Positions 13,840 through 18,733 of a DNA stretch of 18,733 nt are shown here, piece by piece (the stretch's first letter is position 1; each line of letters begins with the position of its first letter). The stretch spans positions 1-18,733 of the forward strand of contig QULQ01000026.1 of the NCBI GenBank assembly GCA_003490145.1. Direction: 5' to 3'. Origin of the DNA: Lachnospiraceae bacterium OM04-12BH. Lineage in GTDB: Bacteria > Bacillota > Clostridia > Lachnospirales > Lachnospiraceae. Position numbers and translations under genes: made by a program. The notes beneath the pieces were generated by a model. The model made no database searches. It worked only from the letters and a program-made list of their open reading frames with translations, and was not told where the DNA came from.

Positions 13840-14742
13840 TCAGAATTTTATCATCCCCGAATGGAGAGTGTCGCTGTTTTGCACAAACTGGCGAAAGCGC
13901 TCCACCACCGGCGGCAGGAACACTTTTTCATCGTGAACCATAAATAACGACCGCTCATAGGTGGGGGAATCAATCTGCAAAATCTCCACATCCAGCTTTA
14001 AGAGCAAATCCATATAAGGCACCACGGCGATGCCAAAGCCTTTTGCCACCAGTCCGGCAACCACCTCGTCCTCCTCCGTCTCGTAGGCAATGTGGGGTTC
14101 CATGCCGATTTTTTCAAACATACCCTGAATCACGCCGCGGATTCCCGCACTTTTTTCAAAGTAAATCTGGGGATAAGGGAGGGTGTCCGACAAATCCACA
14201 GATTTTCTGGCGGCAAGGGGATGTCCCTTGGGGGTGATGAGAACCAGTTTCTGTTTTTGCACCGGAATGGCAGTCAGATTCAGGTTCTCCGGTGGCTCGG
14301 AGCAGAAAACCAGGTCGTAACTTCCCACTTTCAGTCCGTCCAAAAGCTGCGCCGTGACTCCCGTGTGAAAGGTAAACTGCACCTCCAAATCCCCATTTCT
14401 TTTCAGAAATTCCGATGCCAGGGCAGGAATAAATTCCACCCCCAGCGGGCGGATGAACCCCAGACGAATCAGCCCCTCCCCCCTGGCACTGCGCTGTATG
14501 GAAGTCATCCCTTCGTCCAACGTTGCCAGGGTTTTCTCCGCACAGACCAGAAATTCCTCTCCAAAGCGGGTGAGTACGGTTCTGCGCCCATTTTTTTCAA
14601 AAAGAGGAACGCCCAGTTCCTTCTCCAACTGCGTGATGGCGTGGCTGAGACTGGGCTGGGCGATACAGAGCTGTTCCGCCGCTTTCGTATAATGTTGTAC
14701 CTTTGCTAATGTAACAAAATAACGTAAATAAAATAGATTCAT
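13840..14742 (-). CDS. LysR-family transcription regulator
   Basis: The N-terminal winged helix-turn-helix is typical: MNLFYLRYFVTLAKVQHYTK, then AAEQLCIAQPSLSHAITQLE and ELGVPLFEKNGRRTVLTRFG. The effector domain covers about 90-295. The 300-residue length matches the family. The gene diverges from a YczE/YitT-like membrane protein gene (14847-15533), which is the likely main target. A T-N11-A box (14749-14763) lies only 6 bp upstream of the lysR start codon, suggesting autoregulation. No purine-rich ribosome site precedes the ATG; the upstream bases are AT only, so translation may be weak or leaderless. It begins a minus-strand unit with a membrane protein and ogt. The family is certain; the effector is unknown. 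Confidence 0.93.
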   Translation of the reverse strand: MNLFYLRYFVTLAKVQHYTKAAEQLCIAQPSLSHAITQLEKELGVPLFEKNGRRTVLTRFGEEFLVCAEKTLATLDEGMTSIQRSARGEGLIRLGFIRPLGVEFIPALASEFLKRNGDLEVQFTFHTGVTAQLLDGLKVGSYDLVFCSEPPENLNLTAIPVQKQKLVLITPKGHPLAARKSVDLSDTLPYPQIYFEKSAGIRGVIQGMFEKIGMEPHIAYETEEDEVVAGLVAKGFGIAVVPYMDLLLKLDVEILQIDSPTYERSLFMVHDEKVFLPPVVERFRQFVQNSDTLHSGMIKF

Positions 14743-14748
14743 TGTTTT

Positions 14749-14763
14749 ATAGATAAAAACTAT
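14749..14763. promoter_or_regulatory. LysR-type box in the divergent promoter region
   Basis: ATAGATAAAAACTAT is ATAG-N7-CTAT and contains the T-N11-A pattern of LysR binding sites. It lies between lysR and its divergent neighbour, about 80 bp upstream of the neighbour's inferred start. It abuts the lysR start region, where binding would hinder lysR expression. Confidence 0.6.
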
Positions 14764-14800
14764 TGTTTGATTAAAATTATTTATTTGCTAATTATCTCTA

Positions 14801-14830
14801 TTGCTACTAGACTAATGTCGGTCAAATAAT
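14801..14830 (+). promoter_or_regulatory. Promoter of the YczE/YitT-like gene
   Basis: TTGCTA, an 18-bp spacer and AATAAT lie just ahead of AGAGG and the ATG at 14847. The -35 box is imperfect, as expected for a promoter needing a LysR activator. Confidence 0.5.
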
Positions 14831-14846
14831 AGAAAAGAGGTAACTT

Positions 14847-15533
14847 ATGAACCAGACATCTTCTATTTCTTCTTATAAAATATGGCGTGGCGAGCTGGCA
14901 CTTGCCGCCGCAGTGATTATCAACAGCTTTGGCGTGGTTCTGATGCTGTATTCCGGTGCGGGCATCTCCGCAATTTCCAGTGTTCCCTACGCTTTCTCAG
15001 AAGTTTTTCCCAAAATTTCCCTGGGAACCTGGACTTACATTTTCCAGGGACTGTTGGTTCTGAGCCTGATGATTCTCCGCAAACGGTTCATTCCGTCCTA
15101 TTTGTTCAGCTTTGTAGTAGGATTCGCTTTCAGTGAACTGCTGGATGTCCACGAACTCTGGATTTCCATTCTGCCCACCGCACTGCCCTGCCGGGTGCTG
15201 TATTTTGTGCTGAGTTATCTGATTCTCAGTTTCGGCATCGCTCTGTCCAACCGCTGTGGACTTCCTATCACTCCTACGGATCTGTTTCCCCGGGAACTTT
15301 CGGAAATTCTCCACACCAAATATTCCAATATTAAAGTGTCCTTCGATGTAATCTGTCTGGCTGTGACTGCCGGAATGACACTTCTCTTTCTGGGGCATTT
15401 GAAAGGGCTGGGTATCGGCACCATCCTCGCCGCCTTTACCATGGGAAAAACCGTAGGGCTCATCGGTGACTGGATGAACAAGCATATCCGCTTTATCACT
15501 GTGGATATCAAACAGCTGCGACTGCCCGAATAA
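14847..15533 (+). CDS. YczE/YitT-like (DUF6198-type) integral membrane protein
   Basis: The product has 228 residues with about five to six membrane spans: ELALAAAVIINSFGVVLMLY (about 16-35), WTYIFQGLLVLSLMIL (about 62-78), YLFSFVVGFAFSELL (about 84-98), VLYFVLSYLILSFGIAL (about 117-133), FDVICLAVTAGMTLLFL (about 165-181) and a last one near 190-205. Between spans four and five is the family-like GLPITPTDLFPRELSE segment, and GLGIGTILAAFTMGKTVGLI follows span five. The arrangement is typical of YczE/YitT-type proteins, whose biochemical role is not established; many are coded next to a regulator. AGAGG stands 6 nt before the ATG. It is the only gene on the plus strand and is divergent from lysR, so it is presumably controlled by that regulator. 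It ends 19 bp from the convergent LURP-one gene with no visible terminator between them. Confidence 0.8.
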   Translation: MNQTSSISSYKIWRGELALAAAVIINSFGVVLMLYSGAGISAISSVPYAFSEVFPKISLGTWTYIFQGLLVLSLMILRKRFIPSYLFSFVVGFAFSELLDVHELWISILPTALPCRVLYFVLSYLILSFGIALSNRCGLPITPTDLFPRELSEILHTKYSNIKVSFDVICLAVTAGMTLLFLGHLKGLGIGTILAAFTMGKTVGLIGDWMNKHIRFITVDIKQLRLPE

Positions 15534-15552
15534 AGAAATACACTTGTCTCTC

Positions 15553-16026
15553 TTAATTCCCCTTGGTGCAGTTGGCGGCATCAATGGCGATGGCAAGCAT
15601 AAGCGCCACCACTTCATCCTCCGGGTTCATAATGTCAATGACATAAGTATCTCCCCAGTGGAGCAGTTCCTTGGAAATGTGAACCATCACGCTGCAGCCG
15701 GAATACACATCGTAGTCCCAGGACAAAAAATCCCCTTCACAGCGCCATCCATTATAGTCCAGATGGTATTTGGGCTTGAAAAAAGTAAACTGCTTTTCAA
15801 TACTCCCAAAAGTCTGCCCATCAATTTCAATGTCAAAGACTGGCAGAAAAGTGAAAATCCGCTGTTTTACCATGCCAATTTCCCGGTTGGCACTATCATA
15901 CACGTGAAGTTGATGCCCCAGACGGAAAAGTTCCGCTTTAACAAAATACTTCGGTTTGCCATCCTCGTCATAAATATCGTAGGTATCTGTCCACGAAAAC
16001 ACCCGCTGTTTAATCAGTAATTTCAT
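15553..16026 (-). CDS. LURP-one-related / Tubby-C-like protein (YxjI type)
   Basis: From the ATG at 16026 the protein has 157 residues. The pattern MKLLIKQRVFSWTDTYDIYD, then GKPKYFVKAELFRLGHQLHVYD and IGMVKQRIFTFLPVFDIEID, is the alternating beta-strand repeat of bacterial LURP-one-related proteins. They fold as a Tubby-like barrel around a central helix. The C-terminal helix (VALMLAIAIDAANC) would be that core helix. There is no signal peptide. The start is chosen because GGAGG lies 7 nt upstream; an ATG ten codons earlier has no such site. No function is established for the bacterial members; lipid or membrane association has been suggested by analogy with Tubby and scramblases. It is a single gene with its own promoter. 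Confidence 0.85.
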   Translation of the reverse strand: MKLLIKQRVFSWTDTYDIYDEDGKPKYFVKAELFRLGHQLHVYDSANREIGMVKQRIFTFLPVFDIEIDGQTFGSIEKQFTFFKPKYHLDYNGWRCEGDFLSWDYDVYSGCSVMVHISKELLHWGDTYVIDIMNPEDEVVALMLAIAIDAANCTKGN

Positions 16027-16054
16027 TGTCCCGCCTCCTTTTCCTGTTGATGTC

Positions 16055-16084
16055 ATTGTAGCATGAGGAAGTTATTGTTCACAA
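16055..16084 (-). promoter_or_regulatory. Promoter of the LURP-one-related gene
   Basis: Minus-strand TTGTGA (16084-16079), an 18-bp spacer and TACAAT (16060-16055) precede GGAGG and the ATG at 16026. It diverges from the small-RNA promoter 36 bp away. Confidence 0.6.
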
Positions 16085-16119
16085 GTACCTGAACATTTGC
16101 TGTAAAGGTAAAATTGGTA

Positions 16120-16147
16120 TTGAGATTTTCTGCCGATTTGTTATAAT
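16120..16147 (+). promoter_or_regulatory. Strong promoter of an orphan transcript
   Basis: TTGAGA (16120-16125), a 16-bp spacer and consensus TATAAT (16142-16147) preceded by an extended -10 TGT. No plus-strand gene follows; about 70 bp after the predicted start comes a terminator. Confidence 0.72.
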
Positions 16148-16153
16148 GAAGAT

Positions 16154-16253
16154 ACAAAGGGAACGCTGTAACACGGCTCACCCCAAATAAGATTAGCTTA
16201 AATGCCTAAACAGGCACAGCCGTCATTATTGGTAGTAATGGCGGCTATTTTTT
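16154..16253 (+). ncRNA. Candidate small RNA of about 100 nt
   Basis: This is a complete transcription unit with no credible protein: an extended -10 promoter, about 65 nt of leader, then a strong terminator at 16218-16253. Within it, GCCTAAACAGGC (16205-16216) forms a small hairpin just ahead of the terminator stem. The 5' part contains CGCTGTAACACGG and an A-rich single-stranded stretch around CCCCAAATAAG that could pair with targets. A 19-codon frame from the ATG at 16202 (MPKQAQPSLLVVMAAIFSP) runs through the terminator but has no ribosome site, so I do not treat it as coding. I do not recognise an Rfam family. It could also be a leftover leader separated from its gene by the IS200 insertion to the right. 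Confidence 0.55.
16218..16253 (+). terminator. Rho-independent terminator of the orphan transcript
   Basis: AGCCGTCATTA pairs with TAATGGCGGCT (11 bp, one T·G pair) around 7 nt and is followed by a T-rich run (16248-16253). A near-identical hairpin occurs in inverted orientation at 17073-17110. Confidence 0.85.
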
Positions 16254-16299
16254 CGCCTTGAAAATCTTATAACAAAGACTAACAAGGCTGACAATCACC

Positions 16300-16320
16300 A
16301 CCACCCGTCTAACGGGTGGT
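16300..16320 (-). repeat. Right-end recognition hairpin of the IS200 element
   Basis: A 9-bp perfect stem ACCACCCGT/ACGGGTGGT with a 3-nt loop, matching the left-end hairpin in all but one stem pair. It is the expected TnpA binding structure. Confidence 0.7.
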
Positions 16321-16327
16321 TTGCTCT

Positions 16328-16457
16328 GAGGCTATAAGCCTCTGTTACCGGCCAGCGCCTAAAGACGCTGGCTTTCACTTTGTTCAAGCCACTACGCCCT
16401 TGACTCGTCGCCGCCCTTCAAAGGGCGTCTGTATTACCGGCTACCCCTTGAAGGGGT
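16328..16457 (-). repeat. Run of four further stem-loops on the tnpA 3' side
   Basis: Short perfect hairpins follow one another at 16328-16342 (GAGGCT/AGCCTC), 16351-16372 (GCCAGCG/CGCTGGC), 16412-16427 (CGCCCTT/AAGGGCG) and 16443-16457 (ACCCCTT/AAGGGGT, inside the last codons of tnpA). With the right-end hairpin they make five in about 160 bp. The region holds no gene. At least one may serve as the tnpA terminator, though none has a good T-run. Confidence 0.65.
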
Positions 16458-16896
16458 CCTCGTACTCCTTCACACTGAGTTTATCCTGCATGATATCGTA
16501 CTTCTCCTGGTCTTGTATATACTTTTTTATAGTTGCCTCATTAAGTCCTACTGTACTTACATAGTATCCTTCTGACCAGAAATGTCTGTTTCCAAATTTA
16601 TACTTTAGGTTTGCGTGCTTATCATAAATCATAAGTGCACTTTTTCCCTTTAAGTATCCCATAAACTGTGACACACTGTATTTCGGTGGTATGCTTACTA
16701 ACATATGAATATGGTCGGGCATAAGATGCCCTTCTATAATCTCTACTCCTTTGTATGCACACAATTGTTTCAAAATATCTCTAATGCTCTCTTTGTATTG
16801 ATTATAAATTATTTTTCGTCTATACTTTGGAGTGAAGACGATATGGTACTTACACATCCACTTTGTGTGTGCTAAATCGTTGGTCTTATTGGCCAT
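16441..16896 (-). CDS. tnpA: IS200/IS605-family transposase TnpA (Y1 HUH)
   Basis: This is a single-strand transposase of the HUH Y1 type. From the ATG at 16896 it has 151 residues, the normal IS200 size. The metal-binding HUH motif is HIH at 62-64 within EGHLMPDHIHMLVSIPP. The catalytic tyrosine is expected at Tyr126 in NEATIKKYIQDQE. The conserved start KYHIVFTPKYRRKI (16-29) and the KGKSALMIYDKH segment are also present. The start is chosen on AAGGTG 7-8 nt upstream; an earlier in-frame ATG at 16974 would run through the left-end region without a ribosome site. All key residues are intact, so the element may still be active. No companion tnpB or accessory gene is present. Confidence 0.95.
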   Translation of the reverse strand: MANKTNDLAHTKWMCKYHIVFTPKYRRKIIYNQYKESIRDILKQLCAYKGVEIIEGHLMPDHIHMLVSIPPKYSVSQFMGYLKGKSALMIYDKHANLKYKFGNRHFWSEGYYVSTVGLNEATIKKYIQDQEKYDIMQDKLSVKEYEDPFKG

Positions 16897-16980
16897 TTTA
16901 ATCACCTTTCCTTTCTGTAGTAGTGGCTTGGACACCTCTATTATACCTTGGAAAGGTGATTGTGCTATAAGCACCTGCCC

Positions 16981-17001
16981 ACCACCCGCATAGCAGGTGG
17001 T
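16981..17001 (-). repeat. Left-end recognition hairpin of the IS200 element
   Basis: A stem of 9 bp (one T·G pair) and a TAT loop upstream of tnpA, on the same strand as the right-end hairpin and with the same AACCACC/GGGTGGTGG frame. About 20 bp outside it lies another perfect hairpin, TTTCTCC/GGAGAAA (17023-17040), of unknown role. Confidence 0.7.
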
Positions 17002-17072
17002 TTATTGTTTCGCACATCTCCATTTCTCCGTTTGGAGAAACTCCGATGCACTCAACAGGCTAAAGCCCATAG

Positions 17073-17110
17073 AAAAAACAGCCGCCATTACTTACAATAA
17101 TGACGGCTGT
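17073..17110 (-). terminator. Terminator of the zinc-ribbon gene, inverted copy of the small-RNA terminator
   Basis: On the minus strand ACAGCCGTCATTA pairs with TAATGGCGGCTGT (13 bp, one T·G pair) around 7 nt, followed by TTTTTT. It lies 8 bp past the stop codon of the gene ending at 17118. Apart from two loop bases and one base after the stem it equals the hairpin at 16218-16253. Confidence 0.8.
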
Positions 17111-17117
17111 ACCATTT

Positions 17118-17657
17118 TTATTTTTCCAACGCCTCCCTGCAGAAATAACAGCAATATCTGTCTCTGGAATTCAAAGGCAGTAGATTCTCCGCGCCACAGT
17201 ACCCGCAGATTACGCATCTGCAGTTTGCAGGAACCGGGTCACCCAGCAAAAGCTGCCTGCCGGGAGTCCGTCCATCGGAACGCTGTCGCATTTTCCGTGC
17301 AGTTTCCGCCTCCTCCTTGCGGTGCTCCTCCTCGTCCTGCTTTGCCTTCTCATGGAGATACCCCATGGTGCTGTGCTTGGACGGATCACTCTGGGCAGGC
17401 GCAGGCTTTTTCGCCTGGGAAGTATTGCTTACCGCGCTGTGGGACGGATAAGAAGTTGCTGCCGGACGGCTTGTGGTGGCGGGTCTGGACTGCACCGGCT
17501 ACGAGTTACGGAACACCTCCGCTGACTGCTGTGCAGACTTCGCCGGTGTGTTGGGTTTCACCTCACTGCCCTTGGACCTTTTCCTGACCCCACGGATAAT
17601 CACAAAAAAGAATATGTAAAAAATAAAAAGACTTAATAAACTGCTTGCTATACCAAT
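17118..17657 (-). pseudogene. Broken gene for a membrane-anchored zinc-ribbon protein
   Basis: One reading frame, interrupted by a TAG at 17499-17501, encodes the whole protein. The first part has a single membrane span (ASSLLSLFIFYIFFFVIIRG) followed by basic residues and a Pro/Ala/Ser-rich linker (VKPNTPAKSAQQSAEVFRNS, then the stop). The same frame then continues with more low-complexity linker, a charged helix (KAKQDEEEHRKEEAETARKM) and a C-terminal zinc ribbon: CVICGYCGAENLLP, then RYCCYFCREAL. No ATG, GTG or TTG lies near the expected start. AAGGAG at 17664-17669 points at an ATT (17657), so the start codon may also have been lost. Restart at the GTG at 17495 would give a soluble 125-residue piece. 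The gene follows the NIF3-like gene by about 67 bp without a terminator between them. Its original function is unknown to me. Confidence 0.7.
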
Positions 17658-17724
17658 CCCTCTCCTTCTAAGAAAATAACCATATTTAGCATATCATCAA
17701 ATAAAGGCGAGCGCAAGAAATGGT

Positions 17725-18597
17725 TTACAAATAGGTAAAAGGTTCTCCTGCCTCCACAAACTGGATGGGAACTCCAGGGGCGAGGGGCTGCAGCCACTCC
17801 GGGAGATATTTCATGCCTGCCTCCTCTGTGCGGTTGTGTCCGGGAATAATCAATGCCTTGTTCATATTCATCATGGACGCATCCCTCACATAAGCGCAAA
17901 GTGTCCACTCCACGATTTCACCGCAGACAATGACATCCAGACTTTCTTCCTCCATAAGCTGCATGGGTGTGTACTCTTTGCCCAGTCCCAGGCTGCCACC
18001 GCCAATTAAAATTCCTACCCGTTCCACCGGGGTCTCCGGCTTTCCTACAATCTGCATCACATCCATGTGGAGTTTGCTTTTTAACTCCTTTGCCAGCTCG
18101 CCCACGGTTGTTTTAGGGATTTTATAGCAAAAATCCGACTCTCTGAGAATTTTCCGCTCTTTTGAACACATTTTGGGGATGTGATAGTTTTCCCATCCCA
18201 GTTCCCGGATGAGTCCCTGGTAAATTCCATCCCCTTCCACTGCCATGTGGATGTAGTCGTGCATCCGCCAGATTGCGATTCCGTAGTCCAATATCAGTTT
18301 TCTTTTTTCCAGATAAACGGAATCCTGCTCCTCCCACTCCCTGTCGTCATTGCAGGTAAAATAGGTAGGTTCATGGGTCACAATGAGATTGGCACCCAGT
18401 TCGTGCGCCTTTTTAATCACATCCACCGTTGCCATAAAAGTAGTCACGATTCCGGTAATTTCCATTTCCGGGTCACCCTCTATCAACTGGTCGCAGGTTC
18501 TGTCCAGCCGGTTTAACCCGCATTTTTCAATGACATTGTCAATTAACTCCTGTACTTTCATCTTTATGTCCATTCCTTTCTCCGGTTTTGTATTCAT
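17725..18597 (-). CDS. NIF3-like (DUF34) dinuclear metal-centre protein
   Basis: NIF3/DUF34 proteins form hexamers with a two-metal site; some relatives have been linked to GTP cyclohydrolase-like or metal-insertion roles, but no general function is settled. The first metal motif is IVTTFMATVDVIKKAHELGA followed by LIVTHEPTYF, the usual NxxxHHP-type strand, here THEP. The second is at the C-terminus, where IIPGHNRTEEAGMKYLPEWL supplies the His and Glu ligands. A central domain (about 100-200) separates them. The ATG at 18597 is preferred because GAAGGA lies 9 nt upstream; internal ATGs at 18573 and 18561 are possible and would remove a poorly conserved start. The length is 290 residues. The gene has a plausible promoter at 18641-18669 and probably carried the broken zinc-ribbon gene behind it. 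THEP rather than HHP marks a distinct subgroup. Confidence 0.85.
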   Translation of the reverse strand: MNTKPEKGMDIKMKVQELIDNVIEKCGLNRLDRTCDQLIEGDPEMEITGIVTTFMATVDVIKKAHELGANLIVTHEPTYFTCNDDREWEEQDSVYLEKRKLILDYGIAIWRMHDYIHMAVEGDGIYQGLIRELGWENYHIPKMCSKERKILRESDFCYKIPKTTVGELAKELKSKLHMDVMQIVGKPETPVERVGILIGGGSLGLGKEYTPMQLMEEESLDVIVCGEIVEWTLCAYVRDASMMNMNKALIIPGHNRTEEAGMKYLPEWLQPLAPGVPIQFVEAGEPFTYL

Positions 18598-18640
18598 CCG
18601 AACCAATCCTTCAGAAACAATTCGTAGTTGTTACTCTGTT

Positions 18641-18669
18641 ATCATACCCCATGGCAGGAATCTGCGCAA
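18641..18669 (-). promoter_or_regulatory. Possible promoter of the NIF3-like gene
   Basis: Minus-strand TTGCGC (18669-18664), a 17-bp spacer and TATGAT (18646-18641). The -35 match is poor. Nothing else is recognisable from 18670 to the window end. Confidence 0.4.
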
Positions 18670-18733
18670 GAATGGATAGAGTAAACTTACTGTCAGTTGG
18701 AGAGTCGCAGAAGATTCCCTGCTATAGACTTGC

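Larger units (their letters stand above)
16300..17001 (-). mobile_element. IS200-type insertion sequence (IS200/IS605 family)
   Basis: The element carries one tnpA gene (16441-16896) and no tnpB. Read on the tnpA strand, the left end carries a hairpin ACCACCTGC-TAT-GCGGGTGGT (17001-16981). The right end carries ACCACCCGT-TAG-ACGGGTGGT (16320-16300). Matching hairpins in the same strand orientation at both ends, rather than inverted repeats, are what TnpA of this family recognises. The interval given runs hairpin to hairpin; the true cleavage sites lie a few to some tens of bases outside and cannot be fixed without an empty site. The size of about 0.7 kb is normal for IS200. Confidence 0.8.

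Noticed and set aside
16202..16261. A 19-codon peptide (MPKQAQPSLLVVMAAIFSP) as a toxin-like gene
   Set aside because: It has no ribosome site and overlaps the terminator stem exactly. The matching frame in the inverted copy at 17073-17110 has a stop in the middle.
16261..17060. CRISPR array or tnpB guide RNA
   Set aside because: The hairpins differ in sequence and spacing, there are no regular direct repeats with spacers, and no tnpB or cas gene is present.

Overview
The window looks like chromosome of a Lachnospiraceae-type gut Firmicute (Clostridia). The grounds are AGGAGG-type ribosome sites, CUT1 sugar ABC genes without their own ATPase gene, RpiR control, DUF4143 and Rpn-family remnants, and an IS200 element with clostridial-type hairpins. 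The taxon is an inference from gene style, not a match.

Region 1 (about 0.6-11.4 kb, all minus strand) is a nearly self-contained regulon for taking up and breaking down amino sugars of the bacterial cell wall. A regulator unit reads murK-type sugar kinase > GNAT acetyltransferase > RpiR/MurR-type regulator (11266 to 9045). The structural operon follows: lipoprotein sugar-binding protein > two ABC permeases > murQ > anmK > namZ-like (DUF1343/GH171) > nagZ (8850 to 652), closed by a strong terminator. None of the enzymes has a signal peptide. The inferred scheme is import of MurNAc-containing saccharides by the ABC transporter, then trimming in the cytoplasm by NamZ and NagZ. AnmK and MurK make MurNAc-6-phosphate, and MurQ converts it to GlcNAc-6-phosphate plus lactate. 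nagA, nagB and the transporter ATPase are not in the window. Both promoters carry the same 15-bp palindrome, in each case exactly 16 bp upstream of the -35 box. This is the best evidence that the RpiR protein controls both units, possibly as an activator.

Region 2 (about 11.5-16.1 kb) holds a frameshifted Rpn/PD-(D/E)XK gene, then lysR > small membrane protein > ogt (minus strand). A YczE/YitT-like membrane protein gene diverges from lysR across an AT-rich region with a LysR-type box, and a LURP-one-related protein gene converges on it.

Region 3 (about 16.1-17.1 kb) has an orphan promoter-to-terminator unit that looks like a small RNA gene, followed by an IS200-type element with matching end hairpins and a run of five stem-loops on its tnpA 3' side. 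A second, inverted copy of the small-RNA terminator lies on the far side of the element.

Region 4 (17.1-18.7 kb) has a broken membrane/zinc-ribbon gene with an in-frame TAG and no normal start codon, and an intact NIF3-like gene. At the left edge (64-480) lies a decayed DUF4143 ATPase remnant.
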